Notes under the pieces: model-generated
What the model was told of the DNA's origin: nothing
What the model saw: the letters and a program-made list of their open reading frames with translations, nothing else
The model's database searches: none
Source of the DNA: Moraxellaceae bacterium
GTDB taxonomy: Bacteria > Pseudomonadota > Gammaproteobacteria > Pseudomonadales > Moraxellaceae
Reading direction: 5' to 3'
DNA length: 52,520 nucleotides
Assembly: GCA_003543245.1 (NCBI GenBank)
Contig: DPJB01000009.1
Location: 34,782-87,301, forward strand
Position numbers and translations under genes: made by a program
Shown: piece by piece, positions 8,206-16,663 of the stretch
Layout of the letters: the number at the start of each line of letters is the position of its first letter
Position numbering within the stretch: position 1 is the stretch's first letter

Positions 8206-9126
8206 ATGAGCTGGCAAGGCCGCATTCTCAACCGGGTGCTGAAACGCACCATGAAACCCCTGATGTTTTCCGGGCGACTGACCCGTGCCCGCATGGGTAT
8301 TTCCGCATGGACCATGGAAGCCACTGCGGGCCTGGTCCCCTATCCAGAGGCTCGCATCACCCAGCTACACCGTCCGGTCAGGGGCGAGTGGGTGGAGAGC
8401 GGAGAAAACACCAGCCGGGTCGTGCTGTACTTCCATGGCGGCGCCTATATTGCCGGCTCTCCACGTACCCATCGCCCGCTGACTGCTGCGCTGGCGCGCG
8501 ATGCCGGGGTGCGCGTGCTGGCGCTGGATTACCGGCAGGCCCCCGAGTTTGGCTACCCCGCCTGGCTGGAGGATGCGGTTGCCGCTTACGAGCACCTGCT
8601 CAAAACCGGCGAGCGCCCTGGCCAGATCATTCTGGCCGGTGACTCGGCAGGCGGGAACCTTGTTCTCGTCACCCTGCTGCGCCTGCGCGAACTGGGCCTG
8701 CCCATGCCGGCCGGCGCCATCTGCCTCTCCCCATGGACAGATCTTGCCTGCACCAGCAAAAGCTTCCGCGCTAATGTAGACAGCGAGGCCATGCTCAATG
8801 CATCGGCAATCGCAGCCCTCGGCAAGCACCACATCGGTGACCGCAACCCGAAAGACCCGCTGCTCTCCCCCGCACATGCCAGTCTCGAAGGACTGCCACC
8901 GCTCATGGTGCACGTTGGCACCGGCGAAATCCTGCTGGATGATGCCCGTGCCATCCGCCGCGCCGCCAACAAGGCCGGTGTTTCCATGGACTACAAGGAG
9001 TGGACTGACATGCCGCATGTCTTTCCCATGTTCCACCGTGTCCTGCCGGAAGGCCGGCAGGCGCTGCAGGAAATGACCTCCTTTATCGCTCGCGTCACCC
9101 GCACCAGGGTAACCGCACCCGCCTGA
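8206..9126 (+). CDS. Alpha/beta hydrolase, hormone-sensitive-lipase type
   Basis: A 306-residue serine esterase of the HSL family (bacterial lipase family IV). The oxyanion motif HGGAY is at 77-81, the nucleophile elbow GDSAGG has S147, the acid is D245 or D246 in LLDDA, and the catalytic histidine is H271 in MPHVF. No signal peptide is evident, so it is probably cytoplasmic or membrane-associated through its basic N-terminus. The substrate is unknown; short-chain esters are typical for the family. A terminator follows before plsB, so it is transcribed separately. The ATG at 8206 has only a weak upstream TGAGA. Confidence 0.9.
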   Translation: MSWQGRILNRVLKRTMKPLMFSGRLTRARMGISAWTMEATAGLVPYPEARITQLHRPVRGEWVESGENTSRVVLYFHGGAYIAGSPRTHRPLTAALARDAGVRVLALDYRQAPEFGYPAWLEDAVAAYEHLLKTGERPGQIILAGDSAGGNLVLVTLLRLRELGLPMPAGAICLSPWTDLACTSKSFRANVDSEAMLNASAIAALGKHHIGDRNPKDPLLSPAHASLEGLPPLMVHVGTGEILLDDARAIRRAANKAGVSMDYKEWTDMPHVFPMFHRVLPEGRQALQEMTSFIARVTRTRVTAPA

Positions 9127-9168
9127 CAGCCCCTCGCCCGTTATCTTTTGTTACATTCACCACCTCAG

Positions 9169-9195
9169 GCATCCCGCACCAGACGGGATGCTTTG
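9169..9195 (+). terminator. Terminator after the HSL-type esterase gene
   Basis: GCATCCCG / CGGGATGC forms a perfect eight-pair stem with a seven-base loop, followed by TTTGTT, 42 bases past the esterase stop and before plsB. The structure is seen; the short T-run makes it a moderate call. Confidence 0.6.
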
Positions 9196-9239
9196 TTACC
9201 ATACTAGGAATTTCCCAAGCCAATCAAAGCCTTATAAAT

Positions 9240-11759
9240 ATGTCACAGTGGCTTAGCACTCTCTTCACCGCCATCGCACGCAAGCTCCTGTTTCTCTTTG
9301 TGCGCACCCAGGTCATTCCAGAAGACCTCACACAACTCCAGCTTGATCCGGACAAGCCCGTTTGCTACGTACTGCAAACCCGTTTTTTCTCGAACCTGCT
9401 CGTACTGGATCATGAAACCCGAAAGGCCGGGCTTCCTCGCGCACTCAAGCCGATGCAGGGCGGACTGAAAGAAAACCGCTCACTGTTTTTCCTGATGCGC
9501 AGTGACAATCCCTCTCCTCTGCAGCGCAACCGTTTTGCACACTCGCCACGCTTTGTGCGGATCGTGCATGCTGTTCGCGAAAATCCTCAACTGGATGTAC
9601 AGCTGGTTCCCGTCACCATTCTCTGGGGCCGCTCGCCAGACAAGGAAAGCTCCATTTTCAAGCTGCTTTTCGCCGACTCCTGGGCCACACCAGGCATGTT
9701 CAAGCAGCTCATCACGATCCTGCTGCATGGTCGCCAGACCCTGGTGAAATTCAATGCCCCCATCTCGGTGCGCAATCTGGTCGATGAAGGACTGAGCGAA
9801 GAAATAACACTGCGCAAGCTGGCTCGCGTCCTGCGTGTGCACTTCCGCCGCCAGCGTGAAATCGCCATTGGGCCCGACCTTTCACACCGTCGCACACTGG
9901 TACGCTCGCTTCTCAACATGCCGCCAGTCAAGGCCGCCATTACCCGCGAAGCTGCTGAAAAGAACATCCCGCGGGAAAAAGCCGAAGAACGTGCGCTCAA
10001 GTATGCCGATGAAATTGCCGCCGACTATTCGCACCCGATTATCCGTATCCTGTCTATTTTCCTGACATGGCTCTGGACCCGGCTGTATGACGGCGTCGAA
10101 GTGCATCACTTTGATGACGTACGCAAGGCTGCCCATGAAAATGAAATCGTCTACGTGCCCAGCCACCGCAGCCATATCGATTACCTGCTGCTGTCCTATG
10201 TGATCTACAACAGGGGCCTTGTACCGCCTCATATTGCGGCTGGTGCCAACCTCGACATGCCGGTGATTGGTTCCATCCTGCGCCGTGGCGGGGCATTTTT
10301 CCTGCGCCGCAGCTTCAAGGGCAATTTCCTGTATGCCGCCGTGTTCAATGAATACATTCACCTGATCACGACCAAAGGCTATTCCATTGAGTACTTCATC
10401 GAAGGCGGCCGCAGTCGTACCGGGCGTCTGCTTTCACCCCGTACCGGCATGCTGGCGATGACACTGAAAAGCTATCTGCGAGACCACAGCCGTCCCATCA
10501 TGTTTGTGCCCACCTACATCGGCTATGAAAAGCTGATGGAAGGTAAAACCTATGTCGGCGAGCTGTCCGGCAAGCCCAAGAAAAAAGAATCCATCTGGGG
10601 CGTCATCAGTACCGTCCGTAAAATCCAGAAGACCTTTGGCAAGGTACACGTCAGCTTCGGCGAGCCCATCCCGCTTGCAGCGCTGCTGGACGAGGAGTAC
10701 CCGCTCTGGCGTGACACTCCACTTGAGGATGACGAAAAGCCCGAGTGGATGACCCGCACCGTTGACCGGCTCGCGCAGAACATCAATACGAACATCAACA
10801 GCACCGCCATCGTCAATCCGGTCAACCTGCTCAGCCTGATCCTGCTGTCCATGCCCAAGCACGCCATGGACGAGAATGCCCTGATCCGACAGATCGACCG
10901 CTATCGCGAATTGCTGGGCAGCGTGCCATACAGCAATCACAACATGATCACGGAGCTCTCCGGTCGCGAAGTCATTGCCTATGGCGAAAAGCTGAAACTG
11001 CTGCAGCGCATTCGTCACCCGCTGGGTGACATGATCAGTGTCGGTGAGGAAGAGGCCATGCTGCTGACCTACTTCCGCAACAATGTGCTGCACTTCTTCA
11101 CGCTGCCATCACTCATCGCCTGCCTGATGCTGCACAACAATGAGTTGCATCGTGACCAGGTCGTGCGGCTTGTCCGCAGCATCTATCCATTCCTCCAGTC
11201 CGAACTTTTTCTGCCCTGGAACAATGAAAGCGTTGAGAGAGTCATTCACAAGCTGCTGGATGCCCTCATCGCGTCGCAGTTGCTGACCGCGCGCAACAGC
11301 GAAGGCCTTATTGCCTGCCCAAGCCCCAACAGCGAAGAATATGCGGAGCTGAACGTACTGGGTCAGAGCGTGCGTCAGAACCTGGAACGCTACTACATGA
11401 CAGTATCCCTGCTGTCCCAGCAGGGCACGGGAGGCATTACGCAGAAACGACTGGAGGACCTGTGCCAGCTGCTCGCCCAGCGCTTGTCCATCCTGCATGA
11501 GTTCAGTGCCCCCGAGTTCTCTGACAAGGCGCTGTTCCATACGTTTGTCGAAACCCTGCGCGAAAACGGTCAGATCCAGACGGATGACCGTGGGCACCTG
11601 ACCTTTGACCATCGACTGATTGATGTGGCTGAAGGAGCTCGCCTGATCCTGCCGCCCGACATGCGTCAGGCCATCCAGCAGATTACCCGTGTCCGTGATG
11701 AAGAAATTGAGGCCGCCATGGCGGCGAAAGAACAAAAGGAAAAGAAGCACAAACGCTGA
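9240..11759 (+). CDS. plsB: Glycerol-3-phosphate 1-O-acyltransferase
   Basis: An 839-residue inner-membrane-associated enzyme that puts the first acyl chain on sn-glycerol 3-phosphate to make lysophosphatidate. Acyltransferase block I is H309-x4-D314 (SHRSHIDYLL). The other blocks follow in order: GGAFFLRRSF, then FIEGGRSRTGR, then FVPTYIGYE. Length matches the ~807-830 of the family. The long N-terminal and C-terminal regions typical of PlsB are intact. No Shine-Dalgarno sequence is visible before the ATG at 9240; the preceding bases are AT-rich (TTATAAAT). A strong bidirectional terminator follows the stop, so it is probably monocistronic. Confidence 0.96.
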   Translation: MSQWLSTLFTAIARKLLFLFVRTQVIPEDLTQLQLDPDKPVCYVLQTRFFSNLLVLDHETRKAGLPRALKPMQGGLKENRSLFFLMRSDNPSPLQRNRFAHSPRFVRIVHAVRENPQLDVQLVPVTILWGRSPDKESSIFKLLFADSWATPGMFKQLITILLHGRQTLVKFNAPISVRNLVDEGLSEEITLRKLARVLRVHFRRQREIAIGPDLSHRRTLVRSLLNMPPVKAAITREAAEKNIPREKAEERALKYADEIAADYSHPIIRILSIFLTWLWTRLYDGVEVHHFDDVRKAAHENEIVYVPSHRSHIDYLLLSYVIYNRGLVPPHIAAGANLDMPVIGSILRRGGAFFLRRSFKGNFLYAAVFNEYIHLITTKGYSIEYFIEGGRSRTGRLLSPRTGMLAMTLKSYLRDHSRPIMFVPTYIGYEKLMEGKTYVGELSGKPKKKESIWGVISTVRKIQKTFGKVHVSFGEPIPLAALLDEEYPLWRDTPLEDDEKPEWMTRTVDRLAQNINTNINSTAIVNPVNLLSLILLSMPKHAMDENALIRQIDRYRELLGSVPYSNHNMITELSGREVIAYGEKLKLLQRIRHPLGDMISVGEEEAMLLTYFRNNVLHFFTLPSLIACLMLHNNELHRDQVVRLVRSIYPFLQSELFLPWNNESVERVIHKLLDALIASQLLTARNSEGLIACPSPNSEEYAELNVLGQSVRQNLERYYMTVSLLSQQGTGGITQKRLEDLCQLLAQRLSILHEFSAPEFSDKALFHTFVETLRENGQIQTDDRGHLTFDHRLIDVAEGARLILPPDMRQAIQQITRVRDEEIEAAMAAKEQKEKKHKR

Positions 11760-11763
11760 TATG

Positions 11764-11790
11764 AAAAAGCCGCTGATACAGCGGCTTTTT
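11764..11790. terminator. Bidirectional terminator, plsB / rsmJ
   Basis: AAAAAGCCGCT-GATAC-AGCGGCTTTTT is a near-perfect hairpin with A-run and T-run flanks, so it can end transcripts from both sides. It lies four bases after the plsB stop and 19 bases beyond the rsmJ stop. Confidence 0.9.
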
Positions 11791-11808
11791 CATTGGGGTA
11801 CTCCCTGG

Positions 11809-12618
11809 TCAGGGTGAGTCCATCTGCTGGTTCGCTGGCAGATAGACATCAAAGCGACCACTCTTCCCCTCCACTACAAAATCGGGCTTGCGGCCATCCA
11901 GAGGTGGGGCCTGCCGTGGACGCTTGACCACCACGCGCTTGCGGGCAGCACGGAGCGCCGGCAACAAAAGTGCATCGGCATCGGCATCCTCGCCCACCAC
12001 GGACTGGAAAACCTGCATTTCCTTTTTCACCAATGCACTCTTTTCCCGGTGCGGAAACATCGGGTCCAGTACCACCACATCCGGACGATCATCGGCAAAC
12101 GCCAGCGCCTCCAGTTGCTGCCGGGCATCCCCGGGGCAAAAGCGGAGACGTGCCACCAGTGACTGCAGCTCGGGCCGGCCTACTGCCCTGCGCAAGCCAT
12201 CCTCGACAAGCAGTCCTATCACTGGTGAACGCTCAGCCAATCGCACCTGACAGCCTGCCACGGCCAGTACGGCGGCATCACGCAGCAAGCCGGCCGTCGC
12301 ATCAAATACTGTCGTCATGACACCCGGACGCACACCACAGGCTTTCACGATCATCTCGTGCCGGACCTTCGCCTCGTCCAGGCGCCAGCCCAGCGCACCC
12401 TCACCCAGCTCCACACGCACCGGGCCGGAACCGGGCAGGCTGAGTGCATACAACGCAAGGCCAGTCTCATCACACACCAGCGCAGCCCCTTCCGGTGGCA
12501 AGGCTTTCAACGCCGGCTTGAGCGGGGAGGAATAGATGATCGAAGGCAGGGACAGCTGGCGCGACAAATCTGCGGCCTGCGCCCCACAGGACTCTGCCAC
12601 CAGCAGGTGCAGTGCCAT
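11809..12618 (-). CDS. rsmJ: 16S rRNA (guanine-1516-N2)-methyltransferase
   Basis: A 269-residue SAM-dependent enzyme methylating G1516 of 16S rRNA. The SAM-binding motif is FDATAGLLRDA at 105-115, and the catalytic block is LDPMFPHREKSALVKKEM beginning at 184, both diagnostic of RsmJ (YhiQ). The E. coli motif reads DATAGLGRD, so the second glycine is a leucine here. The C-terminus ends with the basic KRPRQAPPL substrate-contact segment. Its ATG overlaps the TGA of uppP by one base (TGATG), which indicates translational coupling. It is the last gene of the leftward yoaA-tsaB-thioesterase-uppP-rsmJ block. Confidence 0.92.
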   Translation of the reverse strand: MALHLLVAESCGAQAADLSRQLSLPSIIYSSPLKPALKALPPEGAALVCDETGLALYALSLPGSGPVRVELGEGALGWRLDEAKVRHEMIVKACGVRPGVMTTVFDATAGLLRDAAVLAVAGCQVRLAERSPVIGLLVEDGLRRAVGRPELQSLVARLRFCPGDARQQLEALAFADDRPDVVVLDPMFPHREKSALVKKEMQVFQSVVGEDADADALLLPALRAARKRVVVKRPRQAPPLDGRKPDFVVEGKSGRFDVYLPANQQMDSP

Positions 12619-13448
12619 CAGTGTGCCGACCAGTCCACCATACCGGTGAACGCTGTCAGCAGGATCAGACCGCCAAAGACAATGCGGTACCAGGCGAATA
12701 TGGTGAAATCATGATTGGAGACATAGCGTACCAATGCCTTCACCACCCACGCTGCCACCAGAAATGCGCTGACAAAGCCCACCGCAAACACGGGAAAATC
12801 GGCCAGCACAAATTCGGTCCGGTGTTTATAGACCGAGTACGCCGTGGCCCCGATCATGGTGGGAACTGCCAGAAAAAAGGAAAACTCGGCAGCCGTCTTG
12901 CGCGACAGGCCAAAGAACAAACCACCGATAATGGTTGCCCCGGAGCGCGAGGTGCCGGGGATCATCGCCAGACACTGTGCAAAACCGACCTTGAGCGCAT
13001 CCTGCCAGCGCAAATCATCCAGGGATTCCGCACGAATGACATGCTCGCGCCGCTCGGCATACAGGATCAGTATGCCGCCCAGCACCAGTGCCGTCGCCAC
13101 CACCAGTGGTGTAAACAGGTAGTCCTTGATAATGCCGATAGCAAAAAAACCGATCACGGCAGCCGGCAGGAATGCCACCAGCACATTTACCGTAAACCGC
13201 ACGGCATCGGGCTCCCGCTTGAGCACTCCCACGGTGACACGGGCAAGCTTCTCTCGGTAATCAAAACATACGGCAAGAATGGCGCCCAGTTGGATGGCGA
13301 TCTCGAATACCACACGCTTGTCGGGCGTCCAGAAGTTCATGAGGTCGGCGGTCACAATCAGGTGCCCCGTGCTGGACACCGGCAGGAACTCGGTCAGCCC
13401 CTCGATCACCCCCATGACAAGGGCCTGCAACAACAGCACAAAATCCAC
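12618..13448 (-). CDS. uppP: Undecaprenyl-diphosphate phosphatase
   Basis: A 276-residue polytopic inner-membrane enzyme that dephosphorylates undecaprenyl diphosphate to recycle the cell-wall lipid carrier; it was formerly BacA. The two signature blocks are present: EGLTEFLPVSSTGH at 16-29 and PGTSRSG at 164-170, which build the phosphate site. About eight hydrophobic helices are visible. The start is a GTG at 13448 with AGGAA at the right distance. The frame is open further upstream into the thioesterase gene but has no support there. It follows the thioesterase stop by two bases and overlaps rsmJ by one. Confidence 0.95.
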   Translation of the reverse strand: MDFVLLLQALVMGVIEGLTEFLPVSSTGHLIVTADLMNFWTPDKRVVFEIAIQLGAILAVCFDYREKLARVTVGVLKREPDAVRFTVNVLVAFLPAAVIGFFAIGIIKDYLFTPLVVATALVLGGILILYAERREHVIRAESLDDLRWQDALKVGFAQCLAMIPGTSRSGATIIGGLFFGLSRKTAAEFSFFLAVPTMIGATAYSVYKHRTEFVLADFPVFAVGFVSAFLVAAWVVKALVRYVSNHDFTIFAWYRIVFGGLILLTAFTGMVDWSAH

Positions 13449-13450
13449 GC

Positions 13451-13894
13451 TTATTCCTCGATTTGCAGCGGCGACTGATACGCCGCCTGAAACTCTGGCG
13501 GCATGCGCCGAACCTTTCCTTCCTTTATGTCCACGCACACCCAGTGCGTGCGACCACGAAACACCGTCTGGCCATCCGACTCTCGCACAAACTGGTAGGC
13601 ACGACGTGTCGACAGGCGATCATTCCAGATGATCCAGGTGCCCAGCAGTATTGTCTCACCCAAAAAAGTAGGCTGCAGATAATCCAGCACATGACGACGG
13701 GCCACCATGCCATAACCCAGGCGCTCGTAATCGGCCTCAGCCAGGCCAAGCTGGCGTGAGTGATCCCAGGCCGCAGCTTCCAACCACTGCAGGTACACCA
13801 CATTATTGGTGTGCTGCATGACATCAATATGCGAGGCATCAACACATACCTGCATGATGTTCGGATCAGGAAAATCCCAGTCAATCCCCGCCAT
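13451..13894 (-). CDS. Hotdog-fold acyl-CoA thioesterase (4HBT/YbgC-like)
   Basis: A 147-residue single-hotdog thioesterase. The 4-hydroxybenzoyl-CoA thioesterase-type active-site segment is HIDVMQHTNNVVY at 22-34. In that segment the HxNN/Y pattern marks the helix that carries the catalytic machinery, and D24 is the candidate acid. Domain length fits YbgC/FadM-like enzymes. It has GGAGG in front of the ATG and sits between tsaB (12 bases) and uppP (2 bases), so it is co-transcribed. Whether it acts on fatty acyl-CoA, acyl-ACP or an aromatic acyl-CoA cannot be decided. It is not in a tol-pal context, so the name ybgC is withheld. Confidence 0.85.
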   Translation of the reverse strand: MAGIDWDFPDPNIMQVCVDASHIDVMQHTNNVVYLQWLEAAAWDHSRQLGLAEADYERLGYGMVARRHVLDYLQPTFLGETILLGTWIIWNDRLSTRRAYQFVRESDGQTVFRGRTHWVCVDIKEGKVRRMPPEFQAAYQSPLQIEE

Positions 13895-13906
13895 ATATCC
13901 TCCAGC

Positions 13907-14584
13907 CTACCGTCCTGGCAGCTTCTTCCAGACTTCATCGCGCAAATACACCGGCAGTGCCAGCTCGGGAGCTTGCGCCCCTCCCTCTGCATGCAGGCGA
14001 AGTGCCAGCGGAATAACATCCTCTGCAGAGGGAAACAATGCAGCATCAATACCGGTCACATCACATTGCGCACGCAACTCGGCTTCGTAAACACCGGCAC
14101 CATTACCAGCCACAAAAAACCGTCCCGACAAGGATGCCGGCAAGCCGGAAGGCGCGCACAGGTGCTCAACATCCAGTGGCAGCATCAACGCATCTGCCAG
14201 CGCATATCCCCCCACATAAACTTCACTCATGCGTGCATCAAACACGGACAAGACCCGCTCGGCCCCGTGCACACGCCACGCGCCCTGCGCGAGTGCCTGC
14301 AGACTGGAAACCGCCAACACCGGCAAATCACGTGCGTAGGCAATTGCCTGAATCGCTGCTGCTGCAATACGGACACCCGTGAAGGCCCCGGGACCACGGC
14401 TGTACGCCAGCACATCCAGATCTGCCAGCGTGATGCCGGCCTCGGCCAGAACGTCCTCTATCATCGGCAGAAGCAGCTCTGTCTGCAGGCGGGGCGCATG
14501 ACGAAAGCGTACGCACAACGCTCCATCCACCCAGAAAGCAGCGGAACAGGCCTCGGTCGAGGTCTCAAGCGCAAGCAGTTTCAT
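13907..14584 (-). CDS. tsaB: tRNA t6A synthesis protein TsaB
   Basis: A 225-residue member of the ASKHA fold that scaffolds TsaD and TsaE during N6-threonylcarbamoyladenosine formation at A37 of ANN-decoding tRNAs. It begins with the family N-terminus MKLLALETSTEACSAA and carries YSRGPGAFTGVRI, the equivalent of the conserved SxGPGSFTGxR loop. It lacks the metal-binding histidines of TsaD, as expected for TsaB. Its ATG overlaps the yoaA stop by four bases (ATGA). E. coli also has tsaB (yeaZ) close to yoaA, which supports both assignments. Confidence 0.94.
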   Translation of the reverse strand: MKLLALETSTEACSAAFWVDGALCVRFRHAPRLQTELLLPMIEDVLAEAGITLADLDVLAYSRGPGAFTGVRIAAAAIQAIAYARDLPVLAVSSLQALAQGAWRVHGAERVLSVFDARMSEVYVGGYALADALMLPLDVEHLCAPSGLPASLSGRFFVAGNGAGVYEAELRAQCDVTGIDAALFPSAEDVIPLALRLHAEGGAQAPELALPVYLRDEVWKKLPGR

Positions 14585-16524
14585 GCCGTCACATCACTCA
14601 TGCTGTCAATCATCGCAAAAAACTCCCGTACCTCATCCAGTGAACGCGTGCGCCGCATTGGCGGCAGACTTTGCAGAAAGAGCTGGCCATAGGGACGGCC
14701 AACCAGACGAGGATCACAGACCATGAGCACACCCGTATCCGTCTCGTCACGAATCAGTCGGCCCGCACCCTGCTTCATGGCAATAATGGCGCCCGGCAAC
14801 TGATAGCTTACAAACGGGTTCCGGCCCCGTGCCTTGTAGGCATCTATCCGCGCAGCAATCACCGGCTCGCCAGGTGAGGCAAACGGCAACTTGTCGATAA
14901 TCACGCAGGACAATGCCTCACCCCGCACATCCACACCTTCCCAGAAGCTGCCCGTTCCCAGCAGAACACCATTGCCATGCTCCCTGAAGCGCTTCAGCAA
15001 CTCTGCCTTGGCCATGGTGCCCTGTACAAACAACGGATACTCAAGACGTCCGCGATACCACTCCGCCGCTTCCTTCAATGCACGATGGCTGGTGAACAGA
15101 ACAAACGCGCGACCCCGGCTTGCCTGTAAAACCGGCAGGCTGGCTTCAAGTACCGAGTGCGTATACCGGGGATCACTGGTATCAGGCAAACCACGGGGCA
15201 CATAGAAAAGCGCCTGCTTTTCATAGGAGAACGGACTGGGCAGCTGCATGGTCTCCAGATCATTCAGCCCCAACTGCCCGGAAAAATGCCGGAAGTCCTC
15301 ATGCACTGCCAGTGTCGCCGAGGTAAACACCCAGGCAGCCTTGCGGCCAGACACCATGTCACGAAACGGCTTGGCCACATCCAGCGGAGTCCACTGCAGG
15401 ACAAAGCCCTTCTTGAATGTCTCAAACCAGTGCACCTGGTTTTCCGGCGTATTACCGGTGAGCTTCTCAAACTGGACAATCAGGTCTTCGGCACGACGAT
15501 GGGCATTTTCCAGACCCTTGCTGCGCGCACTGGCCGCGTCGAGACAGGCAGAAAGATGTGCCAGTGCCAGTCTCACACCCTCAATCCCGGCTGGCATTTT
15601 TTCCAGACCGGAAACCTCTGACCAGATGCCTTTCCTCGCGTCATCGCCAAAAACCAGTCGCATGTCGGCGACACGATTCTCCAGCTGGGTTGACGCATCC
15701 AGAATGGAACGCATTTCACCGGCCGCTTGCAGCATTTCACCCACGGCATCCTGGGCCAGCTCCAGCAACTGCCGCGAGGAAATGCTTTCGCCAAAAAACA
15801 TGGATGCCACTTCGGGCAGTTGGTGGGCCTCATCAAAGATGATGGCCGTAGCATCCGGCAGGAGCTCACCAAAGCCTTCTTCCTTGATGGCAATATCAGC
15901 AAAAAACAGGTGATGGTTGACCACCACCAGATCCGCCTCACTGGCTTTCTTGCGCGCACGCGCCAGTGGGCACTCCTCAATCAGGGGGCATTCCTGCCCC
16001 AGACAATTGTCGGCCGTACTGGTTACCAAAGGCCAGACACTCGCATCCTCAGGCAAATCACTCAGCTCGGCGATATCCCCACTGTTGCTCGTGGGCGCCC
16101 ACTCGGCTACCCGCTGCAATTCATGCACCGTCTGCTTGCTGGCAAAGCGGCCATCCTCAAGATGAATCTGCAGCCGATAGGGACAAAGATAATTGGCACG
16201 TCCCTTTAAAAGAGCCGTGCGTACCGAAACACCCATTGCAGCCAGAATGGTGGGAAGGTCACGATGAAACAGTTGATCCTGGAGATTACGGGTGCCCGTT
16301 GAAACAATGACTTTCTCACCGGACAGAAGTGCAGGAGCAAGATAGGCGTAGGTTTTACCGGTACCGGTACCTGCCTCAACCATCAGTACCCGTTTTTCGC
16401 GGACAGCTTCAGCAACGGCATCACTCATGGCCAACTGCGAGTCACGTGGCCGAAAGCCGGCAATATGTCCGGCAAGCCGCCCCTCTTTGCCCAGAATGGC
16501 AAGACTATTGAAACGGTCCGTCAT
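14581..16524 (-). CDS. yoaA: XPD/DinG-family iron-sulfur DNA helicase YoaA
   Basis: A 647-residue superfamily 2, 5'-3' type helicase. Walker A is AGTGTGKT (51-58) and the DEAH box is at 231-234. Between them are four cysteines placed for a [4Fe-4S] cluster: C114, C174, C179 and C185. The C-terminal helicase motif GAGRLIRDETDTG is intact. Length fits E. coli YoaA (636) rather than DinG (716), and the adjacency to tsaB matches yoaA. In E. coli YoaA works with the HolC subunit of Pol III during replication-fork repair; that partner is not in this window. It is the first gene of a compact leftward block. The ribosome site at the ATG (16524) is poor. Confidence 0.9.
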   Translation of the reverse strand: MTDRFNSLAILGKEGRLAGHIAGFRPRDSQLAMSDAVAEAVREKRVLMVEAGTGTGKTYAYLAPALLSGEKVIVSTGTRNLQDQLFHRDLPTILAAMGVSVRTALLKGRANYLCPYRLQIHLEDGRFASKQTVHELQRVAEWAPTSNSGDIAELSDLPEDASVWPLVTSTADNCLGQECPLIEECPLARARKKASEADLVVVNHHLFFADIAIKEEGFGELLPDATAIIFDEAHQLPEVASMFFGESISSRQLLELAQDAVGEMLQAAGEMRSILDASTQLENRVADMRLVFGDDARKGIWSEVSGLEKMPAGIEGVRLALAHLSACLDAASARSKGLENAHRRAEDLIVQFEKLTGNTPENQVHWFETFKKGFVLQWTPLDVAKPFRDMVSGRKAAWVFTSATLAVHEDFRHFSGQLGLNDLETMQLPSPFSYEKQALFYVPRGLPDTSDPRYTHSVLEASLPVLQASRGRAFVLFTSHRALKEAAEWYRGRLEYPLFVQGTMAKAELLKRFREHGNGVLLGTGSFWEGVDVRGEALSCVIIDKLPFASPGEPVIAARIDAYKARGRNPFVSYQLPGAIIAMKQGAGRLIRDETDTGVLMVCDPRLVGRPYGQLFLQSLPPMRRTRSLDEVREFFAMIDSMSDVTA

Positions 16525-16630
16525 GGAGTCTTGGTCTGAATGGAAACGAGCATTCTAACCGTTCACGGCCAGTGTGGCATTCCCGTTCAGCCCTCGGCCG
16601 GGATTCGTTCTGCCATTTCGTTACCCCATA

Positions 16631-16658
16631 AAAAAACCCCGCCGAAGCGGGGTTTTTT
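16631..16658 (-). terminator. Terminator of the AlgP-like gene
   Basis: AAAAAACCCCGC-CGAA-GCGGGGTTTTTT is a perfect twelve-pair inverted repeat with a CGAA tetraloop, five bases past the stop of the leftward histone-like gene. It is symmetrical and could also work rightward. Confidence 0.9.
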
Positions 16659-16663
16659 CAACC

